From assembly GCA_049303905.1 (NCBI GenBank), contig JBAQNP010000017.1:1-64000 (forward strand): a stretch of DNA of 64,000 bases, written 5' to 3'. Both the position numbers and the translations under genes were made by a program. This stretch comes from UBA2206 sp049303905. Its GTDB lineage: Bacteria; Patescibacteriota; Minisyncoccia; Moranbacterales; UBA2206. Shown here piece by piece: positions 8,454-17,100 of this stretch. The number at the start of each line of letters is the position of its first letter. Position 1 is the stretch's first letter. A model generated the notes under the pieces. The model was not told the origin of the DNA. It did not search any database and saw only the letters and a program-made list of their open reading frames with translations.

Positions 8454-8474
8454 GTTCAGTAATATGTTAAGTAA
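8454..8474 (+). promoter_or_regulatory. Tandem 12-bp-period operator, copy 1
   Basis: GTTCAGTAA-TAT-GTTAAGTAA: two 9-bp units 12 bp apart, 21-41 nt before the AbrB-like start codon. TAAAAT (8481-8486) or TATAAA (8486-8491) could be the -10, putting the tandem repeat over the -35 region. The second unit plus flank, AGTAATATGTTAAGTAACA, recurs exactly at 17105-17123. Confidence 0.6.
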
Positions 8475-8494
8475 CAAATTTAAAATATAAACAT

Positions 8495-8677
8495 ATGCCT
8501 ACGCGAAAACTTGAGGAAAAAAATATTCGTAAACTCACTCGTAGCGGTCGGGAAGGTCGAAGTCTTGGGCTTACTATTCCCAAAGAACTAGTTGGAGAAT
8601 TAGGTTGGCGGGAAAAGCAAAAAGTGAAAGTGACAAAGATTAGAGGTGGGATTCAAATTAAGGATTGGAAAAAATAA
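8495..8677 (+). CDS. AbrB/MazE-like DNA-binding protein
   Basis: 60-residue swapped-hairpin AbrB/SpoVT/MazE-type domain: SGREGRSLGLTIPKELVGELGWREKQKVKVTKIRGGIQIK spans nearly the whole protein (residues 17-57). Such proteins bind DNA as dimers and often repress their own promoter or act as antitoxins; no toxin gene adjoins. It opens the restriction operon, 4 nt before hsdR, and the tandem motif directly upstream is a natural candidate binding site. A leaderless or near-leaderless transcript is likely given the short distance from the -10. Confidence 0.8.
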   Translation: MPTRKLEEKNIRKLTRSGREGRSLGLTIPKELVGELGWREKQKVKVTKIRGGIQIKDWKK

Positions 8678-8681
8678 AATT

Positions 8682-11240
8682 ATGGCAAATATTAAAGAAG
8701 CATCTGCGCGAATCAAAATAAATAAACTTCTTGAAGAATCAGGCTGGCGATTTGAAGATGACAAAAATGGCAAGGCTAATATTCAGTTAGAGCCGGGTGT
8801 TAAATATTCAGATCTGGGTGATGATTTTGAGTATGAAGCCCATGGTTTTATAGATTTCCTGTTGCTCGACAAAGATGGGCGCGCCTTGGTTGTCGTTGAA
8901 GCAAAAAAGGAATCTGTTGATCCGTTGTCTGCTAAGGAGCAAGCTCGCAATTATGCTCGCAATGCCGGTGCTCGTTTCGTCATCCTTTCAAATGGTAATA
9001 TCCATTATCTGTGGGATACTAAACATGGCAATCCAGATACTATTTCTCGTTTTCCTTCGCAGGATTCAATTACGCAATATGAAAAATATACTCCTAATCC
9101 CGAAGAGCTTGCTAAGTCAGTCGTTGATGAAAATTATATTATCGAAACACAAATGCCAGGATGTAAAAAGGATCCAGCATTTCAAGATGAAAGCACGAGA
9201 ACGGAATTTTTGAAAAATAATAACTTAAAACAACTGCGTCCCTATCAAGTGCAAGCAATCAAAAGCTTGCAAGCTTCAGCGAAAGAAGGAAAGCAAAGAT
9301 TTTTATTCGAAATGGCAACTGGCACAGGGAAAACTCTAATTTCAGCAGCGGTCATAAAATTGTTTTTGAAATCCGGAAATGCTCGCCGAGTTTTGTTTTT
9401 AGTTGATCGCTTGGAATTGGAAGATCAAGCGCAAAAAGCTTTTGCCCAATATCTGGGAAAAGATTTTCGCAGTGTTATTTATAAAGAAAGTCGAGATTCT
9501 TGGCAGAATGCCAGCGTGGTAGTTTCTACTGTTCAGACTTTTATGGCTGGCGATCGTTATAAAAAAGAATTTTCTCCAACTGATTTTGAATTGGTTATTT
9601 CTGACGAAGCCCATCGTTCCATTGGAGGAAATAGTCGCGCAGTATTTGAATATTTTGTTGGTTATAAGTTGGGACTAACCGCTACGCCGAAAGATTATCT
9701 GAAAGGTTTTGATGGTGAGGGTGCAGATACGCAAAGAGAATATGAACGCCGGTTGCTTTTAAATACCTATACTACTTTTGGTTGCGATTCCGGCGAACCA
9801 ACTTTTCGCTATGATTTGGTGGCAGGAGTGAATGACAGATTTTTGATTAATCCAATTATTGTGGACGCGCGAACAGACATCACCACCGAACTTCTTTCAG
9901 AAAAAGGTTATGCCGTGCACACCACAACCGATGAAGGCGAAAGTGTGGATGAAGTTTTTAATGAAAGACATTACGAAAGAAAATTTTTCAACGAAGAAAC
10001 TAATATTGCAATGTGCAAAGCTTTCATCGAAAATGGTCTTTTCGATCCTGTTGCCAAGCAAGCAGGAGTGGAATTGTTTGGAAAGTCAATTGTGTTTTGT
10101 GTTTCGCAAAAACACGCCGCACGGATTACCAATATTCTCAATAGATTTGCTTTTGAAAAATGGCCAGAACAATATGGTGAGTCTGATTTTGCCATGCAAG
10201 TTACCTCGCAAGTTGGAAGTGCCCAACAAATGACCATCAATTTTTCTAACAATATGTTGGGTGGAAAAGTGAAAAAACCCGAAGGATATGATTCTGGAAA
10301 AACTCGAGTGGCAGTGACGGTTGGAATGATGACCACGGGTTATGATTGCCAAGATATTTTGAATATTGCTCTCATGCGTCCGGTTTTTAGTCCGTCTGAT
10401 TTTGTCCAGATTAAGGGACGAGGGACAAGAAAATATTTGTTTGAATATAATGATTATAAAAATGATCCGATTTCGCAGGCAAAGGAAAGATTTAAATTTT
10501 TTGATTTTTTCGCCACTTGTGAATATTTTGAAAACGAATTTCCTTATGATGAAAAAGTAAAACTTCCGCAAGTTAAAAAAGTTCCGGTTTTGGAAAATGT
10601 TTCTGGTGCAAAATCAATTCAAGGAGAATTTGTGGATGAAAACGGAAAGAAAATTTTCAAAGGTCTAATTGATATCGCAACGCCTGATGAAGTCGCTTCA
10701 ATTTCAGAAACGCCGGTTGGCACGCAAGGGATGAGAATTGATCGAGAGGGATTCAGGCGAGCGGTGGAAGAAGACGTGCTCGGAAATGAAACACTCAAAA
10801 ATATGTGGGAAAATGGCGATATAGAAGAAGCGGAAGATTTTGCTAAAAAACAAATTTTTGATAAACCAAAATATTTCTTGAATCTTGATAAAATCCGCAA
10901 ATTGTTTGATGTTGATCGTCGCATTGGCGTGAGAGAATTTTTGCAAGTAGCTTTTGGCGACAAAGATAAATTTGAAATGAAAGATGATCTGCTTGAATCT
11001 GAATGGGAAAAATTTATGGAAATCAATCCAGTTGATCAAGAACATTATGCTCCGGTAAAAATGTTTTTTAAAGCTTATGCTACAGATGAAAAAGTGCGGG
11101 AAATTATTGCTAGTCGTCAGACAGGAAGATTTAATACAGAATCATCTTTTCATTTTGATGAGTATCAAAAACTAAATGGATATAAAGCAACTGTTCCGCA
11201 ATATGTTCATGACTATGCTTATCATCTAACAAATTTATAA
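8682..11240 (+). CDS. hsdR: Type I restriction endonuclease R subunit
   Basis: Motor and nuclease subunit of a type I restriction system (EcoEI-like), 852 aa from ATG 8682. The N-terminal PD-(D/E)xK site is visible as Asp58, Glu73 and Lys75 in VVVEAKK. The helicase follows: Walker A MATGTGKT at 211-218, DEAH at 308-311, TATP, and a motif VI region QIKGRGTRK. The C-terminal third matches the EcoEI_R_C domain. The start 4 nt after the AbrB-like stop and the 4-nt gap to hsdMS show translational coupling. No frameshift or missing motif was seen, so it should be active. Confidence 0.95.
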   Translation: MANIKEASARIKINKLLEESGWRFEDDKNGKANIQLEPGVKYSDLGDDFEYEAHGFIDFLLLDKDGRALVVVEAKKESVDPLSAKEQARNYARNAGARFVILSNGNIHYLWDTKHGNPDTISRFPSQDSITQYEKYTPNPEELAKSVVDENYIIETQMPGCKKDPAFQDESTRTEFLKNNNLKQLRPYQVQAIKSLQASAKEGKQRFLFEMATGTGKTLISAAVIKLFLKSGNARRVLFLVDRLELEDQAQKAFAQYLGKDFRSVIYKESRDSWQNASVVVSTVQTFMAGDRYKKEFSPTDFELVISDEAHRSIGGNSRAVFEYFVGYKLGLTATPKDYLKGFDGEGADTQREYERRLLLNTYTTFGCDSGEPTFRYDLVAGVNDRFLINPIIVDARTDITTELLSEKGYAVHTTTDEGESVDEVFNERHYERKFFNEETNIAMCKAFIENGLFDPVAKQAGVELFGKSIVFCVSQKHAARITNILNRFAFEKWPEQYGESDFAMQVTSQVGSAQQMTINFSNNMLGGKVKKPEGYDSGKTRVAVTVGMMTTGYDCQDILNIALMRPVFSPSDFVQIKGRGTRKYLFEYNDYKNDPISQAKERFKFFDFFATCEYFENEFPYDEKVKLPQVKKVPVLENVSGAKSIQGEFVDENGKKIFKGLIDIATPDEVASISETPVGTQGMRIDREGFRRAVEEDVLGNETLKNMWENGDIEEAEDFAKKQIFDKPKYFLNLDKIRKLFDVDRRIGVREFLQVAFGDKDKFEMKDDLLESEWEKFMEINPVDQEHYAPVKMFFKAYATDEKVREIIASRQTGRFNTESSFHFDEYQKLNGYKATVPQYVHDYAYHLTNL

Positions 11241-11244
11241 AATT

Positions 11245-13659
11245 ATGAATATCGAAACAAAAAGACACATCGATGGTGCGCGCCAAGTTTTGGTGGGGGT
11301 AGTGCCAAATCCCACTTCACAAATTGATCAAATTACGAATGCTTTGATTTATAAGTTTATGGATGATATGGATCAGTCGGCAATCAAACAAGGTGACGAG
11401 CCGTCTTTTTTTGTAGGTGATCTAGAAAAGTATGCGTGGACGCGATTGATGGACTCACGGATGGGCAATCAAGAACGAATGAATCTTTATTCCGAAGCGC
11501 TTCTCAAATTTTCAGAGTCAAAACAACTCCCGGAACTTTTTCGGGGAATTTTCAAATCGGCTTTTTTGCCCTATCGCTCGCCAGAAGTGTTGGGATTATT
11601 TTTAAAAGAAATAGATTTTTTTGATTATTCTCATCCCGAAGAATTGGGCAATGCCTATGAATATTTGCTTTCGATTATGTCCTCGCAAGGCGATGCTGGA
11701 CAATTCCGCACACCAAGACACATCATTGATTTTATTGTTGATGTCGTCAATCCGACCAAGGATGATAAAGTGCTTGATCCGGCTTGTGGCACCGGTGGAT
11801 TTTTAGTCAGTGCGTATAATCAAATTTTGGAACAGCATGACGGAAAAAATGATCCTGAGAAAAAAGAGAAAGCACTAACTCCCGATCAGCGGAGAAATTT
11901 GATGAATAATTTTGAAGGCTATGATGTTGATCCGGGAATGGTACGAATTGCGCAAGTGAATATGTATCTGCACCAATTCAAAAATCCCAAAATCGTGCAA
12001 TATGACACGCTTTCAATGGAAGAAAGATGGGGCGACAAGTTTGATGTGATTTTAGCCAATCCGCCATTTATGTCTCCAAAGGGCGGAGTTAAAACGCATA
12101 GCAAATTTAGTGTCCAATCAAGTCGATCAGAAGTTCTTTTTGTGGATTATATTATGAATCATCTCCGACCAAAAGGTCGCGCCGGAATCATTGTGCCGGA
12201 AGGAATTATTTTTCAATCTGGAAAATCGCACAAAGAATTGAGAAAAAATTTAGTAAATGATGGACTATATGCCGTGGTTAGTTTGCCGTCGGGAATTTTC
12301 AATCCCTACGCTGGAGTAAAAACAAGTATTTTGTTTTTCAATAATGAGCTGGCAAAAATCAATAAAGAAATTTTGTTTATAAAAATTGAAAATGATGGTT
12401 TTGACCTTGGCGCCCAAAGACGAGAAATTCAAAAAAATGATTTACCGCAAGCCGTGAAAATTTTGAGTGAATGGAAAAATTCCTCTGTCATTTCCGCGCA
12501 GGCGGGAATCCAGTGTATCGCTGTTTCAAAATCCAAAATTTCCGAAAATGGAGATTATAATCTTTCCGGTGATCGCTATCGCGTAGCGACGGATTATTCA
12601 AATGCAAAATGGCCGATGGTAGCAATAGAAGATCTATGTGATTTGGGCAGGGGTCGAGTAATCAGTAAAAAAGATATGGAACTTAATCCAGGTCCGTTTC
12701 CTGTATTTTCTTCACAAACAACAGATAATGGAACTTTTGGATATTTAGGTACCTATGATTTTGATGGCGAATATGCGACTTGGACAACTGACGGTGCAAA
12801 TGCTGGCACAGTTTTTTATAGAAATGGAAAATTTAATTGTACAAATGTTTGTGGCACATTAAAGGCAAAGTCTATAAATATTAATATGAAATATTTAGCA
12901 AAAGCATTAAATGCTATTGCCTATGAATATGTTATTCAAGTAGGAAATCCGAAACTAATGAATAATGTCGTGGCAAAAATAAAAATTCCTCTCCCGCCTC
13001 TCGAAATCCAAGAGCAAATTGTGGCAGAGTTAGACGGCTACGCGAACATCATCGCCGGCGCCAAACAAATCGCCCAAAACTGGAAACCAAAAATTGATAT
13101 TGATCCGGAGTGGGAGAAAAGTGAATTAAGTAAGTTGTGCAAATTTACTCAAGGGGTTCAAATACCTCAAGATGAACAAATCAATGAATATAGAGAAGGA
13201 TATAAAAGGTATATTTATATTTCTGATTTAATGCATGACGAGCGAGTAATTTATGTAAAAGATAAATACCCCAACAAAGAAGTCGGTAAGAAGGATTTAA
13301 TAATGGTCAATACTGGTAATACCTCGGGGAATGTTTTTTGGGGTAAAAGCGGTGTTTTGAGCAATAATGTATTCAAAATAAATCATAATGAAAAATTAGA
13401 TACGAAATTTCTATATTTTTATCTTGTATCAGATCAATTTTATAAAGACTTAAGCAAGCATTTTAAACAAGGTGCACAACCGCATTTAGGCCATAAAATT
13501 ATAGGTGAACAAGTAATTTTTGTTCCACCTCTCGAAATCCAAGAGCAAATCGTCAAAAAAATCGAAGCCGAGCGCGTTCTCGTCGAATCTGCCAAAAAAT
13601 TAATTGGGATTTATGAGGGAAAAACGAAAGAGGTAATTGGGAAGCTTTGGGAGGAATAA
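11245..13659 (+). CDS. hsdM-hsdS: Fused type I methyltransferase M and specificity S subunit
   Basis: N-6 adenine methyltransferase fused to specificity subunit in one 804-aa chain. Residues 1-400: HsdM N-terminal helices, SAM motif I VLDPACGTGGF (176-186), catalytic NPPF (272-275). Residues about 445-800: two target-recognition domains, each followed by a conserved helix starting PPLEIQEQIV (from 585 and 762). Carrying both recognition halves means one gene specifies a bipartite target. A palindromic repeat lies in frame at residues 414-424, in the M-S linker. Most type I systems keep M and S separate; the fusion resembles type IIG-like organisation, but HsdR is present next door. Confidence 0.93.
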   Translation: MNIETKRHIDGARQVLVGVVPNPTSQIDQITNALIYKFMDDMDQSAIKQGDEPSFFVGDLEKYAWTRLMDSRMGNQERMNLYSEALLKFSESKQLPELFRGIFKSAFLPYRSPEVLGLFLKEIDFFDYSHPEELGNAYEYLLSIMSSQGDAGQFRTPRHIIDFIVDVVNPTKDDKVLDPACGTGGFLVSAYNQILEQHDGKNDPEKKEKALTPDQRRNLMNNFEGYDVDPGMVRIAQVNMYLHQFKNPKIVQYDTLSMEERWGDKFDVILANPPFMSPKGGVKTHSKFSVQSSRSEVLFVDYIMNHLRPKGRAGIIVPEGIIFQSGKSHKELRKNLVNDGLYAVVSLPSGIFNPYAGVKTSILFFNNELAKINKEILFIKIENDGFDLGAQRREIQKNDLPQAVKILSEWKNSSVISAQAGIQCIAVSKSKISENGDYNLSGDRYRVATDYSNAKWPMVAIEDLCDLGRGRVISKKDMELNPGPFPVFSSQTTDNGTFGYLGTYDFDGEYATWTTDGANAGTVFYRNGKFNCTNVCGTLKAKSININMKYLAKALNAIAYEYVIQVGNPKLMNNVVAKIKIPLPPLEIQEQIVAELDGYANIIAGAKQIAQNWKPKIDIDPEWEKSELSKLCKFTQGVQIPQDEQINEYREGYKRYIYISDLMHDERVIYVKDKYPNKEVGKKDLIMVNTGNTSGNVFWGKSGVLSNNVFKINHNEKLDTKFLYFYLVSDQFYKDLSKHFKQGAQPHLGHKIIGEQVIFVPPLEIQEQIVKKIEAERVLVESAKKLIGIYEGKTKEVIGKLWEE
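12486..12514 (+). repeat. Palindromic repeat inserted in frame in hsdMS
   Basis: TGTCATTTCCGCGCAGGCGG then GAATCCAGT, encoding SVISAQAGIQ. Close copies of this unit lie in intergenic DNA at 29317, 53361, 53440 and 60131. It falls in the linker between methylase and first recognition domain and does not break the frame. Confidence 0.8.
12997..13550 (+). repeat. 23-bp direct repeats flanking recognition domain 2
   Basis: Identical 23-bp copies at 12997-13019 and 13528-13550 encode PPLEIQEQI. They are 531 bp (177 codons) apart, so recombination between them would remove or swap the second recognition domain without a frameshift. Confidence 0.9.
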
Positions 13660-13662
13660 ATT

Positions 13663-14424
13663 ATGGTAGAAGAAGAAAAAGAGAGAATAAATAATGTTAT
13701 CGCAGAATTCGAAAAAAAGGCAATTGGAATTGCTACTAATTTTTCCGATTCTGATTATGAGCAGTACGAGTCCGCTAGAAATGATTTACTTTCTGAACCA
13801 TTGCTTCATCCCATAATTCCTGATTGGATAATCAAGTACAGATGGGGAGGTCGATTTAGAAGTTTTATGCAACAGATGTCAGGGCAGTATGCGCCGAGAA
13901 GAAAATTTATCTGGGATTCAATTCATGAGTTAAGACAATTTGTTGAAAGAGGTGAAGGTCAGCCCGTTTCTCTTTCATTTGATGAAATTAAACACGCAAT
14001 TAAAACTGCTAGTCTAGAGGGTCTGTGGAAAAAAATTCACGCGAGAAGGGATAATGATCCGGAAGGGGCGATAACGGCTTCGAAAACAATGCTTGAGTCC
14101 ACTATGAAATATATTCTTGATGAGTTAGGAGAAGAATATTCAGAAAAAGAAGATATGTTGGATTTATATAAGAAAGTTTCCCAAGAGCTTAATTTGAGTC
14201 CAGGCAATCATCACGAAAAAATATTTAAACAAATTTTACAGGGGGTATCATCAGTTATTGTCGGATTTAGTTCTTTAAGAAATAAATATGGTGATGCTCA
14301 TGGAAAAGGCAAATTATATGTTGGTCCAGATAAAAGGCATGCGGATCTCGCAGTTAATCTATCCGGCACAATTTGTACATTTTTAATTGAAACTTTTAGG
14401 TTTCACTCGGAAAAAAAACAATAA
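13663..14424 (+). CDS. Abortive-infection C-terminal (Abi_C) protein
   Basis: 253 aa. The C-terminal half matches the Abi_C domain: SKTMLESTMKYILDELG, a helical stretch, then SSLRNKYGDAHGKG and RHADLAVNLSGTICTFLIETFRFH. RNKYGDAH fits the R-x(4-6)-H signature of HEPN ribonucleases, to which Abi_C is related; RNase activity is inferred, not shown. The N-terminal 90 residues are family-specific helices of unknown role. It starts 3 nt after hsdMS, so it is expressed with the restriction system and may serve as a second line that kills or stalls the cell if restriction fails. Confidence 0.85.
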   Translation: MVEEEKERINNVIAEFEKKAIGIATNFSDSDYEQYESARNDLLSEPLLHPIIPDWIIKYRWGGRFRSFMQQMSGQYAPRRKFIWDSIHELRQFVERGEGQPVSLSFDEIKHAIKTASLEGLWKKIHARRDNDPEGAITASKTMLESTMKYILDELGEEYSEKEDMLDLYKKVSQELNLSPGNHHEKIFKQILQGVSSVIVGFSSLRNKYGDAHGKGKLYVGPDKRHADLAVNLSGTICTFLIETFRFHSEKKQ

Positions 14425-14445
14425 AGTCTAATAAATAATTTTTTT

Positions 14446-15150
14446 ATGATTTCACCACTTCCTTCATATTTTTCGCTTCGATATGAAAGCGAAGTAGAAA
14501 AAGAATACATAGTCGGATTAGTTGGTCAGTTTGAAAATGCAAAAATTACAGATTCTTACCATCTAGCTCTTTTCGCGTATCACTTATTATTTATGAGTTT
14601 TGTTTACCAGACTGTTCATAAAATAAAAAAATGGATGCCGGATAGATTTTGCGATGCACTCATCCAATCATCGGCAGAAAAGAAAAAAGAATATTTTGAA
14701 GCAAGATCGCCTTGGGTTTTTTCTGAAATACGCGAAAGTTCTGTTTTTGAATTTTTAAATTTGCTACAAATTTGTAACGGAGAAGTTAAAAAGTGTAAAA
14801 ATATAATCAAACAAAGAAACAAGGGATTTGGTCATGCCACAGGTGTTTTGGTTTCGGAAGAAGAATTTGAAAGAAAAGTAAATGAGTATGATCAGATCGC
14901 ACAAGAAATTCACAAACTGACACACGCAGAACTTGCAAAAATATTTGATGAATATATCGCAGATATTGATCAGAATGAAGAAGTAATAAAAGATGATATC
15001 GAGTTAAATTTAATTATTCCAAATAGATTAAGTGACCAAGATTTGGAAAAGTTAGCAGCGGAATGTCTAATAAAACCTACTCTGCAAAAAGAAAAAATAT
15101 CAAAAATAATTCAGGATGATTTTGGAGTTTTTGTGGAAATTATTAAATAG
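14446..15150 (+). CDS. Unknown helical protein with HEPN-like motif
   Basis: 234 aa, not recognised. Predicted mostly helical; hydrophobic stretch YHLALFAYHLLFMSFVYQTV near residues 37-56 is probably a buried helix rather than a membrane span. RNKGFGHATG near residue 124 fits an R-x5-H HEPN-like signature. It ends the hsd operon, 21 nt after the Abi_C gene, and its last 8 bases overlap the 3' end of the opposing reverse-transcriptase gene. A restriction-linked effector or accessory is possible. Confidence 0.6.
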   Translation: MISPLPSYFSLRYESEVEKEYIVGLVGQFENAKITDSYHLALFAYHLLFMSFVYQTVHKIKKWMPDRFCDALIQSSAEKKKEYFEARSPWVFSEIRESSVFEFLNLLQICNGEVKKCKNIIKQRNKGFGHATGVLVSEEEFERKVNEYDQIAQEIHKLTHAELAKIFDEYIADIDQNEEVIKDDIELNLIIPNRLSDQDLEKLAAECLIKPTLQKEKISKIIQDDFGVFVEIIK

Positions 15151-16120
15151 CTTTTGAAATATTCTCAATATAATTTTTATAAATATTCATAGATTTATAT
15201 CTTCTTTTGAGCGATAATTTTTCTTTTTGCGAAGTATCTTTTTTTAATTTTTCTTTTACCTCATCTCTTTTCGATTTTGCTTTTTTGCCAATGCCTAATT
15301 TATTTCGAAATAAATTAATTCCCACATATTCTATTCCATCTTCATGTGAAATTATTTCGGTTTTTTTCTCATTGATTTTTAGTTTTTGATTCGCGTCGGT
15401 ATTTAGTAAGAGTTTTTTTATTTCAATTTTTAGCATATTCATTTTTTCTTCCGTCACTCTACTTGCTGTTATTCCAATATCATCAACATAAATAGAAATC
15501 CTTGGGTCGTGGCCTTTTAATTTTTTTTGAACAAGGCGGTCTAATTTTATAAAAATATCAAGATTGCACCAAACTGCTAATCTTTGGGAGGTTGCAAATC
15601 CTCTGGCTATGGATCTTTCTTTTGCACCACTGTTTTTTTGTCCAAGAGGAACACAGCAAAGCTGGGCAAGTATTTTCGAAGCCCGGATGTCGCAACTGCA
15701 CTTGTATTTAAAAAAATCAAAAACTCTTGCGTCGCTTATTTGTTCAAAGAATCGCTCGAGATCTATCTTGAGCAATGTGCGTTTTCTTTTTGAGCCAAGC
15801 AAATTTTGTGCGGCTTTAGCATGGTTTGTATTTTTCACTCCTCCAAAAATAAATTTTGGCAGAATCTTGTCATGAGGAGCAATTACTAGCGTGTTTATTT
15901 TTTGCAGAAGCAACCCTAATTTTGTAAATTTTGCATTACGAATGTATTTTTGTTTTTTTGGTTCTGAATGTTTGCTGTCCTTCCAGTATTTATCAAAATT
16001 TTCAAGCACTTCATTTATTAATAAGAGAGCATCTTCCTTTGAAAAATTTTTATGGCTTATGTGTTTTGCCAGTTCATTTTTGCTTCTAATGAAAAGTTTT
16101 GGATATCTAAGATTTTGCAT
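15143..16120 (-). CDS. Retron-like reverse transcriptase
   Basis: 325 aa, the compact size of retron RTs. RT motifs: LLKIDLERFFEQI (116-128) with the first catalytic Asp, RGFATSQRLA (173-182) in the place of the LPxG/TS-A motif, and IYVDDIG (210-216) with the YxDD box. After the palm, EYVGINLFRNKLGIGKK lies where retrons have the VTG motif, here VGI. The retron NAxxH element is only approximated by NHAKAAQ near residue 99. No maturase or endonuclease domain is present, arguing against a group II intron. It overlaps the XRE gene by 14 nt, and a structured non-coding region lies upstream of both. Confidence 0.85.
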   Translation of the reverse strand: MQNLRYPKLFIRSKNELAKHISHKNFSKEDALLLINEVLENFDKYWKDSKHSEPKKQKYIRNAKFTKLGLLLQKINTLVIAPHDKILPKFIFGGVKNTNHAKAAQNLLGSKRKRTLLKIDLERFFEQISDARVFDFFKYKCSCDIRASKILAQLCCVPLGQKNSGAKERSIARGFATSQRLAVWCNLDIFIKLDRLVQKKLKGHDPRISIYVDDIGITASRVTEEKMNMLKIEIKKLLLNTDANQKLKINEKKTEIISHEDGIEYVGINLFRNKLGIGKKAKSKRDEVKEKLKKDTSQKEKLSLKRRYKSMNIYKNYIENISKAI

Positions 16121-16436
16121 TTTTATTGAGATTTTTTGCGCGGTCTTTTATCAAGAGTGTTTGCATTTTCTCGCCCCAATTAATAAAGGATCTTTCTATT
16201 TTAGAATTTGAACTAATGGGATTTTCTTTGTTTATAAACAAAAAGGGGGTTATTGATGAAGGGTGAACATTCATTCTATCGGCTAGCTTCAAAAGGAAGT
16301 TTTTTGACACTTCTTTTTGTCCTGTTTCAATCATTGTAATAAGCACAGCAGAAACACCGATTGCATCGGCAAAATCAGCTTGGGTCAGCCCAGCTTCGTC
16401 CCTTATTTTTTTAATTAATTCTGAAAATGTATACAT
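16107..16436 (-). CDS. XRE-family HTH regulator
   Basis: 109 aa. Residues 4-66 form a Cro/C1-type helix-turn-helix (LIKKIRDEAGLTQADFADAIGVSAVLITMIETGQ). The C-terminal 40 residues are basic and unassigned. It precedes and overlaps the reverse-transcriptase gene, a pairing I recall for one retron class (type VI) that encodes an HTH protein beside the RT; that classification is from memory. The start codon lies inside ATGTATACAT, a 10-bp palindrome that could be an autoregulatory site. Confidence 0.85.
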   Translation of the reverse strand: MYTFSELIKKIRDEAGLTQADFADAIGVSAVLITMIETGQKEVSKNFLLKLADRMNVHPSSITPFLFINKENPISSNSKIERSFINWGEKMQTLLIKDRAKNLNKNAKS

Positions 16437-16444
16437 AAACGACT

Positions 16445-16727
16445 AAATGGCAGCTACTTGAGAAGATCTAAAATGATACGAAGTATTACAGCGATAAGCC
16501 GTAATATCCGTAACCATTTTTTCATAACAAGTAACTGCCACTTTATACGGAAGGCACAATTCAGTAATGCACTTGGTTTTTTTTATCATATGATTTCCGT
16601 TAAAAGACAGTTAATTAAAAAATTTTTTATTTAACGGACACAACCAAATCCTCACGGTTATCAAGTTCGATCAAAAACCTTCCGGTAACAACCTATAACC
16701 GTGTGGCTATGGTAGGTCCTGCGCAAG
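16445..16727 (-). ncRNA. Candidate retron msr-msd RNA
   Basis: On the minus strand a TATAAT (16738-16733) precedes about 280 nt without a reading frame, running into the XRE gene. Three hairpins can be drawn in transcript order: CACGGTTAT/ATAACCGTG (16695-16703 with 16653-16661), TCCGTTAAA/TTTAACGGA (16630-16638 with 16596-16604), and a long hairpin bounded by a 12-bp stem with one mismatch (16528-16539 with 16449-16460) enclosing a second stem with TATTAC/GTAATA. Small hairpins followed by one long hairpin, then the RT operon, is the msr-msd order of retrons. Boundaries and the priming guanosine are not determinable by eye. Confidence 0.5.
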
Positions 16728-17100
16728 AAAATATTATATCAATATGATACAATATACTTGTCTTAACTCGTGCAAATGAATATATAGTGTTATATCTGAT
16801 ATAAGAGCATGTGCATGGTGAGTTCCACTCTAAAATTAAAGCAAGAATGGCCAGATATTTTCCAAAAGGAAATCATCTACAATATTCGAATAGATAATCG
16901 TTTTTTACGTGAATTGATTTTTTAAATAACTAGCTGTCTATATTCTATTATATACGAAACGTATAGATTGTGTCAAGAGTATTTTTTTTCGGAAATTTTT
17001 TAATCGCTTTATTACATCTTTGGCTTGAGAGTGATTTGTTTTCGAGGTATAATAGAAAAAAGAGGTCAACTACCTTTTTTAGATTTAGGAAATAATTCTT
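16728..17100. other. Non-coding DNA between retron-like locus and next gene
   Basis: No gene seen. It holds a hairpin-forming stretch (AACTC...GAGTT with nested ATATA/TATAT, 16766-16824) and a 15-bp palindrome TATACG-AAA-CGTATA at 16951-16965 that could be an operator. The rest is AT-rich. Confidence 0.5.
16733..16738 (-). promoter_or_regulatory. -10 element of the candidate ncRNA
   Basis: TATAAT on the minus strand, six to eight nt before the predicted RNA start. No convincing -35 is visible; ATTGTATCATATTGA lies upstream. Confidence 0.4.

Noticed and set aside
8495..8677. AbrB-like gene as half of a toxin-antitoxin pair
   Set aside because: The next gene is hsdR, with no small toxin gene on either side; a promoter regulator fits better.
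15143..16120. Group II intron or diversity-generating retroelement
   Set aside because: No maturase or endonuclease domain, no intron domain V, and no template/variable repeat pair near the RT.
16445..16740. tmRNA, RNase P RNA or 6S RNA in the structured gap
   Set aside because: No tRNA-like ends or tag frame, and no RNase P core sequences; the position before an RT operon fits a retron RNA better.
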